NCBI RefSeq assembly: GCF_009793355.1
Contig: NZ_WTKP01000002.1
Coordinates: 248,001-312,000, forward strand
Source: Vreelandella zhuhanensis
Lineage (GTDB): Bacteria; Pseudomonadota; Gammaproteobacteria; Pseudomonadales; Halomonadaceae
DNA length: 64,000 bases
Direction: 5' to 3'
This document shows positions 1 to 9,211 of the stretch, in pieces; within the stretch, counting starts at the first letter, position 1, and every line of letters begins with the position of its first letter. A program made the translations under genes and the position numbers. The notes under the pieces were generated by a model. It made no database searches. It worked only from the letters and a program-made list of their open reading frames with translations, and was not told where the DNA came from.

Positions 1-2
1 TG

Positions 3-95
3 GAGCGTTATCCGTGGCTGGTCAATGGCGGCATGCTGTTGTCGGTGGTGGGTCTGGGGCTGTGCATGGTCGGGTTTTACGTCAAGAAGCGCTGA
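3..95 (+). CDS. C-terminal end of a membrane protein (5' truncated by the window)
   Basis: An open frame enters from the left edge and ends with TGA at 93-95. The visible 30 residues are a short polar stretch, one hydrophobic segment (about residues 8-26, rich in Leu, Val, Gly) and a basic tail ending Lys-Lys-Arg. That is the look of a last transmembrane helix with a cytoplasmic positive tail. Its last 14 bases overlap the end of the convergent hydrolase gene. The family cannot be named from this fragment. Confidence 0.5.
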   Translation, partial: ERYPWLVNGGMLLSVVGLGLCMVGFYVKKR

Positions 96-888
96 GCTGG
101 GCGAAAGCTGTTTGCCCAAGGAATCTCTTAACCGCGGAAATAACGTAATCCTCATTCTCACGATGCGGTACATGCCCGCAACCCTCGACTATCTCGGTGA
201 CGGCAGGCCCTGTCGTGAGGCCGGCAATGCGCTCGGGGTGCCGGGTTGATCCGTATTCGTCATGCTCGCCATGGATGGCAAGCGTGGGGCAGGTCACCCT
301 AGGTAGCATCGAGTCCAGGCTCCACGCCCGGAAATCTTCCGACAGCCAGGTATCGATCCAGGCACTCAGCACCCATTCGGCCTTTTCAGCGTGATATCTT
401 TTCAGACGCTCAAGCTGGTTGGCCTCGGAAAAAGCCTGCCTGGCGTCGAGAATCCCTGCGAGCGTGCGGTCTTCGACAAATGCCTGGGCGGCCTCGGTGA
501 TCAGCGCATCGCACTTGTCCGAGTAAAGGCCTGCGGTCACGGCGGCCATTCCGCCTCCCACGCTATGCCCAAACACCACAAAACGATCTAGCGTCAACTG
601 CTTGCGCAGGGCGGCAAAGGTGCCTTTCGCTTCGTCACTTACAAAGCTCAACGACAGTTGCCCCGGAAAGGGGTCGGAGCGCCCGAAGCCCAGCCGGTCA
701 TAAGCCACCACCTCACGCCCGGTTGCCTGGGATAGCCGTGCCGGAAAGTCTCGCCATAGTGCGACACACCCCAAGGAGTCGTGGAAAAGCACGATGGGAG
801 AAAGGCCGACTTCGACAGGCTCGACCGGATGCCAGCTAACCGCATAGACGCGGCCCTGGGGCACATCGATCCAATGCTCTTTCACCAC
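82..888 (-). CDS. alpha/beta-fold hydrolase
   Basis: A 268-residue single-domain alpha/beta hydrolase, probably cytoplasmic because no signal peptide is seen. The nucleophile elbow is Gly-His-Ser-Val-Gly. A later HGEHDEYG segment supplies the likely acid and a GCGHVPHRE segment near the C-terminus the likely catalytic His. The oxyanion region is the early HDSLG segment. The open frame extends to a TTG at 909, but an AAGGAG lies six bases before the GTG at 888, so I place the start there. The gene lies 25 bases downstream of aroE and is the last of the dprA-tsaC-hemF-aroE run. The substrate is unknown: esterase, haloalkane dehalogenase-like or lactonase activities all fit this fold. Confidence 0.85.
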   Translation of the reverse strand: MVKEHWIDVPQGRVYAVSWHPVEPVEVGLSPIVLFHDSLGCVALWRDFPARLSQATGREVVAYDRLGFGRSDPFPGQLSLSFVSDEAKGTFAALRKQLTLDRFVVFGHSVGGGMAAVTAGLYSDKCDALITEAAQAFVEDRTLAGILDARQAFSEANQLERLKRYHAEKAEWVLSAWIDTWLSEDFRAWSLDSMLPRVTCPTLAIHGEHDEYGSTRHPERIAGLTTGPAVTEIVEGCGHVPHRENEDYVISAVKRFLGQTAFAQLSAS

Positions 889-913
889 ACAAGACTCCTT
901 GGATATCAAAGCT

Positions 914-1732
914 TCAGTAATTCAGCGACTGGCGCAAGGTGTCGCGCACCATGCTGGTATCCGGGTGAACGTTGCGCCACAGAAAAAACGATTCCGCGGC
1001 CTGTTCTACCAGCATTCCCAATCCATCGAGCAGCTTGGCGCCTCGCGGCCCGGCCCATTGCAGAAACACCGTCGGCTCTACACCGTACATCATGTCGTAG
1101 GCCCAGCCACCCTTGATGAAAAGTTGCTCCGGCAAGGGCGGCAAGTCGCCTGCAAGGCTGGCGCTGGTGCCGTTGATCACCAGATCGAAGGTACCTTGGA
1201 TATCTTCATACCCACCGCCCTGAAGCTTGCCCAGATCGGTGAAGTCATCGGCCAATTGCTGCGCCTTCGCGGCCGTGCGGTTGGCGATGACTACCTCGCT
1301 CGGCGCTTTCTGCAACAGTGGCTCGAGAAGCCCGCGCACCGCCCCCCCCGCGCCCAGCACCAGTATCCGCTTGCCGGCCAGTTCCAGCCGGTGGTAGGCC
1401 AGATCCCGCACCAGCCCCACGCCATCGGTCGTATCGCCGTAAGTGCGCCCGTTGCCGCCCAGGATCAGGGTATTGACCGCCCCGGCACGCTTGGCGCGAT
1501 GACTCAGGGTATCGCACATTTCAAAGGCGGTTTGCTTGAACGGCAGGGTCACGTTGGCGCCCCGCCCACCTTCGGCCACAAATTGCCGCCAAGCGTCGAC
1601 AAAGCCATCCAGCGGTGCCTCAATGGCGGAATACTCAATGGACTGGCCTGTCTGGTGGGCGAATTCCTCATGAATCAACGGTGACTTGGAGTGCTCGACC
1701 GGATGGCCGAATACGCAGTAACGGTCCGTCAT
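914..1732 (-). CDS. aroE: shikimate dehydrogenase (NADP)
   Basis: This 272-residue enzyme has the usual AroE length. It reduces 3-dehydroshikimate to shikimate in the cytoplasm, step four of the aromatic amino acid pathway. The shikimate-binding Ser pair is at residues 15 and 17 (HSKSP). The catalytic Lys is residue 66 in NVTLPFK and the partner Asp is residue 103 in TTDGVG. The dinucleotide loop GAGGA starts at 127. An AGGAG lies eight bases before the ATG. It follows hemF by 11 bases, so the two are very likely cotranscribed. hemF-aroE adjacency is common in gammaproteobacteria. Confidence 0.97.
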   Translation of the reverse strand: MTDRYCVFGHPVEHSKSPLIHEEFAHQTGQSIEYSAIEAPLDGFVDAWRQFVAEGGRGANVTLPFKQTAFEMCDTLSHRAKRAGAVNTLILGGNGRTYGDTTDGVGLVRDLAYHRLELAGKRILVLGAGGAVRGLLEPLLQKAPSEVVIANRTAAKAQQLADDFTDLGKLQGGGYEDIQGTFDLVINGTSASLAGDLPPLPEQLFIKGGWAYDMMYGVEPTVFLQWAGPRGAKLLDGLGMLVEQAAESFFLWRNVHPDTSMVRDTLRQSLNY

Positions 1733-1743
1733 ATTGAAGGCTC

Positions 1744-2709
<966 letters not shown>

Positions 2710-2724
2710 TCAAAATAGCGCCCA

Positions 2725-3282
2725 TCATTCGCGCAACACCTGGCCGCTGACCAGGTCACGAATGCAGCTGGGGCGAGGGTTCCCGCCCAGGTTGCCATCC
2801 AGGATACCATCCAGTTGGTCGCCGAAAATTTCCAGAACCTCATCAGGGCTCATGGCCGGTGGCTCGTCGCTACGGTTGGCTGAGGTCGAGACCAGCGGCC
2901 CACCGAAGGCGTCGCACAAGGCAGCCATGCCGGGGTGGTCGGTCACGCGCAACGCCACCCGGCTATGGCCGCCACGCACCAGTCCGTGGCTGCGGCCGTT
3001 ATCGGGCACCAGCCAGGTATTCGGCCCCGGCCAGCTGGCCACCAGAGGTGCATGCAGTTCTAGCGGCAACCCTTCAAGCCAGGGCTGAAACTGGTCAATA
3101 TGGGCCGCCACCAGTATCACGCCCTTGGCCGGGTCTCGCTCTTTGAGGCGCATCAGCCGAGCCAGGGCGGCATCGTTATCCGGGTCACAGCTAAGCCCCC
3201 ATACTGCTTCGGTGGGGCAAGCAATCACCCCCCCGCCACGCAGGGTGCGAACAGCGGTTTCAAGGTCGACAGCCTGGTTCAT
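2725..3282 (-). CDS. tsaC: L-threonylcarbamoyladenylate synthase (YrdC/Sua5 family)
   Basis: A 185-residue YrdC-fold protein. It makes threonylcarbamoyl-AMP from Thr, bicarbonate and ATP, the first step of t6A37 formation on ANN-decoding tRNAs. The TEAVWGLSCDP segment, the basic LKERDPAKG segment and the late VSTSANRSDEPP segment are characteristic. The protein lacks the C-terminal Sua5 domain, so it is TsaC rather than Sua5. An ATG at 3282 with AGGAGA five bases upstream is preferred to the GTG one codon earlier. It lies 38 bases downstream of dprA. The dprA-tsaC-aroE neighbourhood is widespread in gammaproteobacteria. Confidence 0.95.
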   Translation of the reverse strand: MNQAVDLETAVRTLRGGGVIACPTEAVWGLSCDPDNDAALARLMRLKERDPAKGVILVAAHIDQFQPWLEGLPLELHAPLVASWPGPNTWLVPDNGRSHGLVRGGHSRVALRVTDHPGMAALCDAFGGPLVSTSANRSDEPPAMSPDEVLEIFGDQLDGILDGNLGGNPRPSCIRDLVSGQVLRE

Positions 3283-3323
3283 CACTTCTCCTGAGGGTTG
3301 GAATCAAGCGCTTGGGCATGGTA

Positions 3324-4475
3324 TCACGCACGCAGCAGACGCACCCAGCCACCGGCTTGCTGCGTGACCCAGCCATCCAGTTCGAGCATCAACAGGCGCT
3401 GCTGGCAGTCGCTGACCGATACCTCCGATGCCTGTACCAGCGCATCGATGGGGGTGGGCGAAGTTCCCAGCCAGCGGAGCAGATCGTCCGGCAGCGGCCC
3501 TTCCATCCCAGAGGCGGAGTTTTCAGCCAAGGCTGATTGCTCAGTCGTCGATACCGAATTATCAGACGTCATCAGCGCATCACAGGGAAGAAAACTGGAG
3601 GCCCAGTGACCGAGTTCGCCCAGAATATCCTGGGCATCACGCACCAGATGGGCATTGCCTTCACGGATAAGCTTGAGACAGCCGCGGGCCTGAACGTTAT
3701 GAATCGAGCCCGGCAGCGCAAACAGCTCTCGGTCCTGTTCCAGCGCCAAGCGGGCGCTGACCAGCGAACCGCTTTTCTCCGCTGCTTCCACTACCAGCAC
3801 GCCCAGAGACAACCCCGTGACGATCCGATTACGGCGAGGAAAAAACGCCGGGCGGGCCTGGGTACCCGGTGGGTGCTCGGAAAGTAACAGCCCACCGGGG
3901 GATTCAGTTAGACGTTGATGGAGTTCGCGATGGCGCGGCGGATAGACCACATCCGTACCACACCCCAGCACCGCCACGCTGGCGCCACCGGCATCCAGTG
4001 CCGCCTGTTGTGCGATGCCATCTATACCCAATGCCATGCCGCTGACGATGCACCAGCCACGCCGGGAAAGCTCCTTGGCGAAGGCGCGAGCGTTGCCCGC
4101 CCCTTCCTGGGTGGGCCGGCGGGTGCCCACCATGGCAAGGGTGGGCAAACCCAACGCCTTAAGATCACCTTGCGCCCATAATACCACCGGCGGGTCGGGC
4201 AGCTGCCTGAGCAATGCCGGCCAATCAGGGTGGCCTGGATAAAGCAAATACCGCCCAGGCGCGCCATCCAGCCAAGCCTGGGTGTGTTCGAGGATGTCTC
4301 TCAGCGGGCTACGGGCGGGATATTCAAGCCATAAACGCAGAGCCTGGGCGGCTTTGTGGGGCATTCCAGCGAGCCAACCTTCCGGCCATTTGGGTTCGCG
4401 GGCGGCAAGTTCGGCAATACGCAGCGCTCCCATACCGGGTAGCGAGGCCGCCACCAACCATTCCCTGGCATCCAT
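3324..4475 (-). CDS. dprA: DNA-processing protein DprA (transformation RecA loader)
   Basis: A 383-residue DprA/Smf protein. In naturally competent bacteria it binds incoming single-stranded DNA and loads RecA. An N-terminal helical region (about 1-90) precedes the Rossmann-like core. The core carries MVGTRRPT, SGMALGIDGIAQQAAL, AVLGCGTDVVYPP, FPRRNRIVTGLS and the EAAEKSGSL segment. A C-terminal winged-helix-like region (about 310-383) follows a low-complexity linker. GAGGAG lies six bases before the ATG. It sits between the LysM gene (64 bases upstream) and tsaC. Presence of dprA alone does not prove competence. Confidence 0.95.
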   Translation of the reverse strand: MDAREWLVAASLPGMGALRIAELAAREPKWPEGWLAGMPHKAAQALRLWLEYPARSPLRDILEHTQAWLDGAPGRYLLYPGHPDWPALLRQLPDPPVVLWAQGDLKALGLPTLAMVGTRRPTQEGAGNARAFAKELSRRGWCIVSGMALGIDGIAQQAALDAGGASVAVLGCGTDVVYPPRHRELHQRLTESPGGLLLSEHPPGTQARPAFFPRRNRIVTGLSLGVLVVEAAEKSGSLVSARLALEQDRELFALPGSIHNVQARGCLKLIREGNAHLVRDAQDILGELGHWASSFLPCDALMTSDNSVSTTEQSALAENSASGMEGPLPDDLLRWLGTSPTPIDALVQASEVSVSDCQQRLLMLELDGWVTQQAGGWVRLLRA

Positions 4476-4505
4476 ACGTTCTCCTCGATTTATTTTTATC
4501 CAAGC

Positions 4506-4535
4506 TCACTTCAATGCCGGGTTCACTTCAATGCC
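4506..4535. repeat. two 13-bp direct repeats with 17-bp period
   Basis: TCACTTCAATGCC occurs at 4506-4518 and again at 4523-4535, in the 64-base gap between the LysM gene and dprA. It looks like a small tandem duplication. No function is evident. Confidence 0.6.
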
Positions 4536-4539
4536 AAGA

Positions 4540-5640
4540 TCAATCGGGCCGGTGCACGCGATCACCCACTTCGAGTGGGCGTGAGGCACGCATCACCAAG
4601 GCATAGCTCACTTGATCGTAAGGCCGAAATACCAGTACCACTCCGGCTTCTTCGCCGGGTAATTGCAGCACTTCCTGTGTACGGGGATCATGCACCTGTT
4701 CGCCTTGCTGCTCCACCCGCAGCACATGCCCCGGCTGCAAGCCGTGCAGAGTACCGCGATTCAAGGTGACTATCTGTAGCCGCCCGATGAAGCGCACCCC
4801 GCCGGGTGCGGCGATAATGCGCCCTTCGATGTCATTGAGTGGCGGGCGCGGCTGAAATTCGCTTACCAGCGCACGGCTTTCCAGCGGCAGGACGATATCG
4901 TTGTTGCGAACTTCCCGGCGGGCCTTGAGCACTTCCAGCTGGACGATATCGCCTTCGGTGCGTACATGCCGCGCCTCACCGATGCCCTCGAGCTCCTGAC
5001 CCAGAAAGTCACCTTCCGGGGACAGATAAGCCTCCCCCATGCGATAGATGCCGAAGCGCCCGCTACCGCTGACACGGCCTCGGGCATAGAGGCGATCCCC
5101 GGCACCGCTGATCAAGCGCCGATCGTCGCCCGCTACCACATAAGCCAGTTCATCGAGGCTTTCCGGCTCATTCACCACCCGGTGGTCATTCAGGAAGGCG
5201 CGGGTGATATTCAGCGGGATCGGTTCGATGGCTTCGCGTGCGGGGGTCGTGCGCATTTGAGGTGACAGCTTGACGACATTGCGGCCTCGCTCGAGCTTCA
5301 CGCAAGGGCTACCGTCGCAGTCATGCAGGGTCAGGTGATCGCCGGGATAGATACGATGAGGATTGCCAATCTGGGGGTTTTCCCGCCATAACTCAGGCCA
5401 CTGCCAAGGGCTTTCCAGAAAGCGCCCGGCGATGTCCCACAAGGTATCGCCGGATACCACGGTATAGCGCTCGGGGGCGGAGTGATGCAGGTTATCCCAA
5501 TCGAGTGCTTGCGCCGCAGCCGAACCGGCTCCCCCCAGCACACCGATGGCGGCGATCAGACAAGCCGTCAGCCGACGCAACCGGTACAACCGGCGCTGCG
5601 CCCGGCCTTCTGTGATGGAATCTTTGCTGTATGTATTCAC
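4540..5640 (-). CDS. LysM peptidoglycan-binding domain protein, exported
   Basis: About 366 residues. A basic start and hydrophobic stretch (LTACLIAAIGVLGGAGSAAA) form a signal peptide with a likely cleavage after Ala-Ala-Ala. A LysM domain follows at about residues 60-110 (YTVVSGDTLWDIAGRFL ... RIYPGDHLTL). The remaining ~250 residues are a beta-rich region typical of the LysM protein found beside dprA in many gammaproteobacteria. It is probably periplasmic and binds peptidoglycan. The frame extends to a GTG at 5685, but GGAGG lies just before GTG codons at 5646 and 5640, and I prefer 5640. It probably heads the minus-strand run through dprA to aroE and is divergent from def. Confidence 0.85.
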   Translation of the reverse strand: MNTYSKDSITEGRAQRRLYRLRRLTACLIAAIGVLGGAGSAAAQALDWDNLHHSAPERYTVVSGDTLWDIAGRFLESPWQWPELWRENPQIGNPHRIYPGDHLTLHDCDGSPCVKLERGRNVVKLSPQMRTTPAREAIEPIPLNITRAFLNDHRVVNEPESLDELAYVVAGDDRRLISGAGDRLYARGRVSGSGRFGIYRMGEAYLSPEGDFLGQELEGIGEARHVRTEGDIVQLEVLKARREVRNNDIVLPLESRALVSEFQPRPPLNDIEGRIIAAPGGVRFIGRLQIVTLNRGTLHGLQPGHVLRVEQQGEQVHDPRTQEVLQLPGEEAGVVLVFRPYDQVSYALVMRASRPLEVGDRVHRPD

Positions 5641-5780
5641 TCGCACCTGCCTCCAAGGAACATTCTCGGCATGGTATAGTCTCACGCTATCATGATGATA
5701 GGTATTGGGTGGTTCCCCGGAACGTCCCCGCTGCCTAGAATATGCCTTACAGACATCAGCATAACGGTGATTCCAACGCC

Positions 5781-6293
5781 ATGGCCAAATTACCCATTCT
5801 TGAATTCCCCGATGAACGCCTGCGCACCAAGGCAGTTGCCGTGGAAACCGTGGACGATGACGTACGCCGGCTGGTCGACGACATGCTGGAAACGATGTAC
5901 GACGCCAAAGGTATCGGCCTTGCCGCCACCCAGGTGGACATCCATCGCCGCGTGATCGTGATGGATGTCAGCGACGACCACACCAGCCCTTTGGTCTTCA
6001 TCAACCCGGTTTACACCCCTCTGGGTGAAGAACGTGAGCCGCTGCAGGAAGGCTGCCTGTCGATACCCGAATACTACGCCGACGTTTCCCGCGCATTGAA
6101 AGTGCATGTCACCGCCCTGGATCGTCACGGTGAACCGTTTGAACTCGAAGCCGACGGTCTGCTGGCCCACTGCATTCAACATGAGCATGACCACCTCGAA
6201 GGTGTACTTTTCGTCGACTATCTGTCGCCGCTCAAGCGCGACAGAATCATGAAAAAAATGCAGAAACGTCACAAGCAACTGCAGGACGCCTGA
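5781..6293 (+). CDS. def: peptide deformylase
   Basis: A 170-residue enzyme that removes the formyl group from the N-terminal Met of nascent proteins. All three metal and catalytic motifs are present: GIGLAATQ (motif 1), EGCLSIPE (motif 2, with the metal-binding Cys) and QHEHDHLEG (motif 3, HExxH with two metal His). The open frame begins at 5742, but the ATG at 5781 gives the usual family N-terminus and length. It is divergent from the LysM gene. A strong terminator-like hairpin follows at 6361, so it may be transcribed separately from fmt. Confidence 0.96.
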   Translation: MAKLPILEFPDERLRTKAVAVETVDDDVRRLVDDMLETMYDAKGIGLAATQVDIHRRVIVMDVSDDHTSPLVFINPVYTPLGEEREPLQEGCLSIPEYYADVSRALKVHVTALDRHGEPFELEADGLLAHCIQHEHDHLEGVLFVDYLSPLKRDRIMKKMQKRHKQLQDA

Positions 6294-6360
6294 CCCCCTT
6301 TCTCTTACAAGCCAGGCTTACCAGTCAGGCTGTCCAATCCAACCAGCGCGACTCTTGTCG

Positions 6361-6406
6361 GGCCGAGAAAACTGCTTTCAAGCTTGTTTTCTCGGCCTTT
6401 GTCGTT
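6361..6406 (+). terminator. intrinsic terminator after def
   Basis: A perfect 12-bp stem is formed by GGCCGAGAAAAC (6361-6372) and GTTTTCTCGGCC (6386-6397), with a 13-base loop and TTTGTCGTT after it. It sits between def and fmt, which are usually cotranscribed. The A/T-rich inner stem and short U tract make partial read-through plausible. Confidence 0.75.
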
Positions 6407-6453
6407 AAGTTAGGCTTTATAATCACGCTCACACTCCTCAGGTGCTTGTTTTC

Positions 6454-7437
6454 ATGTCTCGACCGTTGCGCATTGTCTTTGCCGGCACCCCGGATTTCGC
6501 CGCCGCCAGTCTTGCTGCCTTGCTGGAAAGCCGCCATCAGGTCATCGCGGTGTACACTCAGCCCGACCGACCCGCCGGGCGTGGGCGTAAGCTGACGCCC
6601 AGCCCGGTCAAGCAATTGGCCCTTGAGCATGAATTACCGGTGTACCAGCCCGCCTCGCTCAAGGCCGCCGAAGCCCAGTCACAACTCGCCGACCTGCAAC
6701 CCGACATCATGGTCGTGGTGGCCTATGGGCTGTTGCTACCCAAGGCGGTGCTGGAAATTCCCCGGCTGGGGTGCCTCAATGTGCATGCGTCGCTACTACC
6801 CCGCTGGCGTGGGGCCGCGCCCATTCAGCGGGCCATTGAAGCCGGCGACCCGGAGTCAGGTGTCGCCATCATGCAGATGGATGAAGGCCTGGATACCGGC
6901 GCGGTGCTGCTGGAAGCGCGTACCCCGATCACCGCGACTACCACCGGTGGCGAACTCCACGAATCCCTGGCCACCCTGGGAGCCACCGCGCTGATAGATG
7001 CCCTGAAAGGCGTCGCTGAAGGCAAGATGACCCCCAGCCCCCAGTCTGAGGATGGCGTGACCTACGCGGCCAAGCTTTCCAAGGCCGAAGCCGAGCTGGA
7101 CTTCAGCCAAGGCGCCGCCACCCTGGCCGCCAAGGTGCGCGCCTTCAACCCCTGGCCGGTGGCCTGGTGCGCCTTGGGTGATGAACGCTTGCGCCTGTTG
7201 ATGGCGCAAGCGGGGGAGCCTGCCCAGGAAGCCACTCCACCAGGAACGCTGCTGACACCCGGCGACGATTGCCTGCGGGTTGCCTGCGGAGCGCAGGGCG
7301 AGGAAACCCTCGAAATCAGCCGCGCCCAACTGTCCGGTGGCAAAGCCATGGCCGTTCGCGACTTACTCAATGCCCGGCATCCACGGCTGGTACCAGGCTC
7401 ACGCCTGGGTGCTAGCGACCAAGGAGTTACCCCATGA
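6454..7437 (+). CDS. fmt: methionyl-tRNA formyltransferase
   Basis: A 327-residue enzyme that formylates initiator Met-tRNA using 10-formyl-tetrahydrofolate. The N-terminal formyltransferase fold starts RIVFAGTPDFAA. It contains the NVHASLLPRWRGAAPIQRAI signature with the catalytic Asn/His set and the MDEGLDTGAVL segment with the catalytic Asp. The C-terminal OB-fold domain runs from about 205. I choose the ATG at 6454 over the upstream GTG at 6442 because family members begin there. Its TGA overlaps the rsmB ATG by four bases, so translation of the pair is probably coupled. Confidence 0.97.
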   Translation: MSRPLRIVFAGTPDFAAASLAALLESRHQVIAVYTQPDRPAGRGRKLTPSPVKQLALEHELPVYQPASLKAAEAQSQLADLQPDIMVVVAYGLLLPKAVLEIPRLGCLNVHASLLPRWRGAAPIQRAIEAGDPESGVAIMQMDEGLDTGAVLLEARTPITATTTGGELHESLATLGATALIDALKGVAEGKMTPSPQSEDGVTYAAKLSKAEAELDFSQGAATLAAKVRAFNPWPVAWCALGDERLRLLMAQAGEPAQEATPPGTLLTPGDDCLRVACGAQGEETLEISRAQLSGGKAMAVRDLLNARHPRLVPGSRLGASDQGVTP

Positions 7438-8792
7438 GCCGTAACAGCTCGCGCAATAGCTCACCTCATAACGCTCCTGCGACAGGCAGCGGCCAGGAAG
7501 TCCGCGCCGCCGCCGCTCGCGCCCTGGTGCCGGTGATCACCGATCAAGGCTCGCTTGCCGCCCTGGATGAATTCAGCGTGGTCGCCCGCGACCGTAGCCT
7601 GCTCAAGGCCCTGTGTTTCGGCACCTGCCGTAGCCTGCCGCGACTCGAAGCGCTTGCTTCCCTGCTTCTCAAGCAACCGCTCAAGCGCCGGGACAGTGAT
7701 GTCCAGGCGCTGCTATTGCTGGGTATCTATCAGCTGTTGTATCTGCGCATTCCCGCTCACGCCGCCGTGGGAGAAACCGCCGGTGCCGCCCGCCTTTTAG
7801 GCAAGAGCTGGGCCACTCGCGTGCTCAACGGCTGCTTGCGCCGGCTGCAACGCGAATCGGAAGCCCTGCAGGAAGAGGTCGACCAGGACCTCAACGTGGC
7901 GCTGGAACATCCCGCCTGGCTGCTCGATGCATTGCGTCATGCTTGGCCGCAACAATGGCGCGAAATAGCCCAGGCCAATAACCAGCCGGGGCCGATGACC
8001 TTGCGTGTCAATCGCCGCCACCTGGATCGTGAAGCCTATATCGAGATACTCACCGAACACGGTTTCTCCGGCACGCTATGCCCTCATGCACCGGATGGCA
8101 TCACCTTGCACACGCCCTGCGACGTCAGCGCTCTGCCCGGCTTTGCCCAAGGGCATGTCAGCGTTCAGGATGAGGCGGCCCAGCTTAGCGCCAATCTGCT
8201 CGGCCCGGCCCTGGCGCCGCGCCCCGGCGCACGCGTGCTGGACGCCTGCTGCGCTCCTGGTGGCAAGACGGCGCACCTGCTGGAGCAGTTCGACAGCGCC
8301 TTGACCGCCATCGACAGCGACAACACCCGCCTGGCCCGCGTGGAAGACACCCTGGAGCGGTTGGGCCTCAAGGCGCATCTGATTCACGCCGATGCCACCC
8401 GGAACGACTGGTGGGATGCCACGCCGTTTGACGCCATCCTGCTGGACGCCCCCTGCTCGGGTACCGGGGTGATTCGCCGCCATCCGGACATCAAGCGCTT
8501 ACGGCGCAAGGAAGACATCCGTTCTCTGGCCAAATTGCAGGCCGAGCTTCTGGATACCCTCTGGCCCAAGCTTCGCCCAGGTGGCACACTGCTGTATGCC
8601 ACTTGTTCGGTATTGCCGCAGGAGAACTGCGATCAGGTCAGCGCTTTTCTTGAGCGCACCCCCGATGCTGCGACCACCACACCCGAGGATGTCGCCTGGG
8701 GCCAGGCAAGCGGCAGCGGGCGCCAATTGTTTCCCGTAGAGGGCAGCCACGATGGCTTCTTCTATGCCAGACTAGAAAAGCGCCCTGCGTGA
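7434..8792 (+). CDS. rsmB: 16S rRNA m5C967 methyltransferase RsmB
   Basis: A 452-residue SAM-dependent RNA methyltransferase. An N-terminal NusB-like helical domain (about 20-160) is followed by the RsmB/NOP2/Sun catalytic domain. The SAM loop is LDACCAPGGKTAHL. Two cysteine motifs are visible: DAPCSGTGVIRRHPD and YATCSVLPQEN, the latter holding the likely nucleophile. It modifies C967 of 16S rRNA. The four-base ATGA overlap with fmt matches the conserved fmt-rsmB-trkA order. The N-terminus carries about 20 extra Ser/Asn-rich residues. Confidence 0.96.
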   Translation: MSRNSSRNSSPHNAPATGSGQEVRAAAARALVPVITDQGSLAALDEFSVVARDRSLLKALCFGTCRSLPRLEALASLLLKQPLKRRDSDVQALLLLGIYQLLYLRIPAHAAVGETAGAARLLGKSWATRVLNGCLRRLQRESEALQEEVDQDLNVALEHPAWLLDALRHAWPQQWREIAQANNQPGPMTLRVNRRHLDREAYIEILTEHGFSGTLCPHAPDGITLHTPCDVSALPGFAQGHVSVQDEAAQLSANLLGPALAPRPGARVLDACCAPGGKTAHLLEQFDSALTAIDSDNTRLARVEDTLERLGLKAHLIHADATRNDWWDATPFDAILLDAPCSGTGVIRRHPDIKRLRRKEDIRSLAKLQAELLDTLWPKLRPGGTLLYATCSVLPQENCDQVSAFLERTPDAATTTPEDVAWGQASGSGRQLFPVEGSHDGFFYARLEKRPA

Positions 8793-8857
8793 TAGACGGC
8801 TTGCACGCCCAGAAATGAGCTTTATGACGGCGCCCATTTCGAGGGTAGGTTCAAGCG

Positions 8858-8887
8858 CTTATCTCACTAGCACTTATTTCACTAGCA
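8858..8887. repeat. tandem 15-bp repeat upstream of dodecin
   Basis: CTTATCTCACTAGCA (8858-8872) is followed immediately by CTTATTTCACTAGCA (8873-8887), with one mismatch. The pair ends 15 bases before the dodecin ATG, just upstream of its ribosome-binding site. It may be a regulator-binding tandem or a chance duplication. Confidence 0.6.
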
Positions 8888-8902
8888 AAATAGGGAGAGC
8901 TC

Positions 8903-9109
8903 ATGAGTCATCATACCTACAAGCATGTAGAGCTTACCGGCACCTCGGAAGTCAGCTCGGATGAGGCGGTAAAAAGTGCCTTGGCCAAGGCCTCACAGTC
9001 ACTCAAGCACATGCGCTGGTTTGAAGTGACCGACACCCGCGGCCATATCGAAGACGGCCAGGTGGCCCACTGGCAAGTCACCCTCAAGGTCGGTTTCACG
9101 CTGGAGTAA
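8903..9109 (+). CDS. dodecin (flavin storage protein)
   Basis: A 68-residue dodecin, the usual size. Dodecins form hollow dodecamers that bind riboflavin or FMN and are thought to buffer free flavin. The pattern [18 protein letters not shown], a helix, then [13 protein letters not shown] with the flavin-stacking Trp, then WQVTLKVGF at the end matches the family. AGGGAGAG precedes the ATG. It sits alone between rsmB and trkA, with a tandem repeat before it and a terminator after it, so it is probably its own transcription unit. Confidence 0.93.
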   Translation: MSHHTYKHVELTGTSEVSSDEAVKSALAKASQSLKHMRWFEVTDTRGHIEDGQVAHWQVTLKVGFTLE

Positions 9110-9130
9110 GCGTCGCCCACCTGCTTTTTA

Positions 9131-9164
9131 TCGGCGGCTGGTTTACACTAGCCGCCGATTTATT
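9131..9164 (+). terminator. intrinsic terminator after dodecin
   Basis: TCGGCGGCT (9131-9139) pairs perfectly with AGCCGCCGA (9150-9158) around a 10-base loop, followed by TTTATT. Confidence 0.75.
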
Positions 9165-9211
9165 GCGCCGCACAATTCGCGTCGGTGCTTAGCGACGGAT
9201 AGGGTGACACG

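Noticed and set aside
899-1684. Plus-strand frame of 261 residues opposite aroE
   Set aside because: Antisense shadow of aroE with no recognisable motifs.
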